DNA of 31,445 bases, from NCBI GenBank assembly GCA_025201765.1, contig MU623589.1, positions 1-31,445 on the forward strand, given 5' to 3'. Origin of the DNA: Daldinia sp. FL1419 (lineage: Eukaryota > Ascomycota > Sordariomycetes > Xylariales > Hypoxylaceae). This document shows positions 31,321-31,445 of the stretch, in pieces; position 1 is the stretch's first letter; each line of letters opens with the position of its first letter. The position numbers were made by a program, and so were the translations under genes. The notes under the pieces were generated by a model that ran no database searches, had not been told where the DNA came from, and was given only the letters and a program-made list of their open reading frames with translations.

Positions 31321-31445
31321 TATATAATAATTAAAAGTTTTAATTATATCCTAATATAAATATATGGTTAATATTAATTTAATTATATTATATAAATATA
31401 TATTTAATATAATTTTAATTATATTTAATTAAATAATATTATTTA

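Noticed and set aside
1..31445. CRISPR arrays, bacterial operons or phage
   Set aside because: No regular spacer-repeat structure, no ribosome binding sites and a spliced gene; the window is eukaryotic.

Overview
The window looks like nuclear DNA of a filamentous ascomycete fungus (Pezizomycotina). Most of it is extremely AT-rich and full of degenerate repeats whose copies differ almost only by C-to-T and G-to-A transitions, the signature of repeat-induced point mutation (RIP). Near the middle lies one GC-balanced island of about 4.2 kb (roughly 19,980 to 24,170). The island carries an intact, spliced, normally coded gene with short fungal introns (GT...CTAAC...AG). The species cannot be named from the sequence.

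The gene (20329-23382, minus strand, three exons, 951 residues after splicing) encodes a large ubiquitin-conjugating enzyme of the UBE2O/BIRC6 type. It has a disordered N-terminal half, a Cys-rich RING-like centre that spans intron 1, and a C-terminal UBC fold whose catalytic Cys810 is only two codons' width from the splice junction of intron 2. Two overlapping donor sites there, 6 nt apart, would both keep the frame but change the residues beside the catalytic cysteine.

Left arm (1-19,980): the edge of a decayed Ty3/gypsy-like pol (about 200-650, minus) and an unassigned decayed frame (about 1865-3420, minus); a 181-bp solo LTR with its target duplication (1437-1617); and a complete but dead Ty3/gypsy element (3946-9550, minus) with 5-bp target duplications, a recognisable reverse transcriptase and a recognisable integrase. 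Further right is a nest of short repeats: a ~413-bp family with TATTGAAC/GTTCAATA ends, a ~330-bp direct repeat pair, an inverted repeat family, a ~150-bp tandem array, and another unassigned decayed frame at 16022-16592.

Right arm (24,170-31,445): an LTR-type element of about 1.5 kb carrying a GC-rich 24-bp minisatellite (24192-25685), more copies of the ~413-bp family, a short non-autonomous element flanked by two 179-bp LTRs of the same family as the solo LTR (27560-29121), and an array of shortened ~413-family units up to the right edge.

Only the E2 gene is expected to make a functional protein. The rest is best read as a RIP-inactivated repeat landscape enclosing one conserved gene. Its most informative parts are strand-asymmetric mutation domains inside one retrotransposon, two small LTR elements without recognisable replication genes, and an LTR palindrome that stays self-complementary while its sequence drifts.
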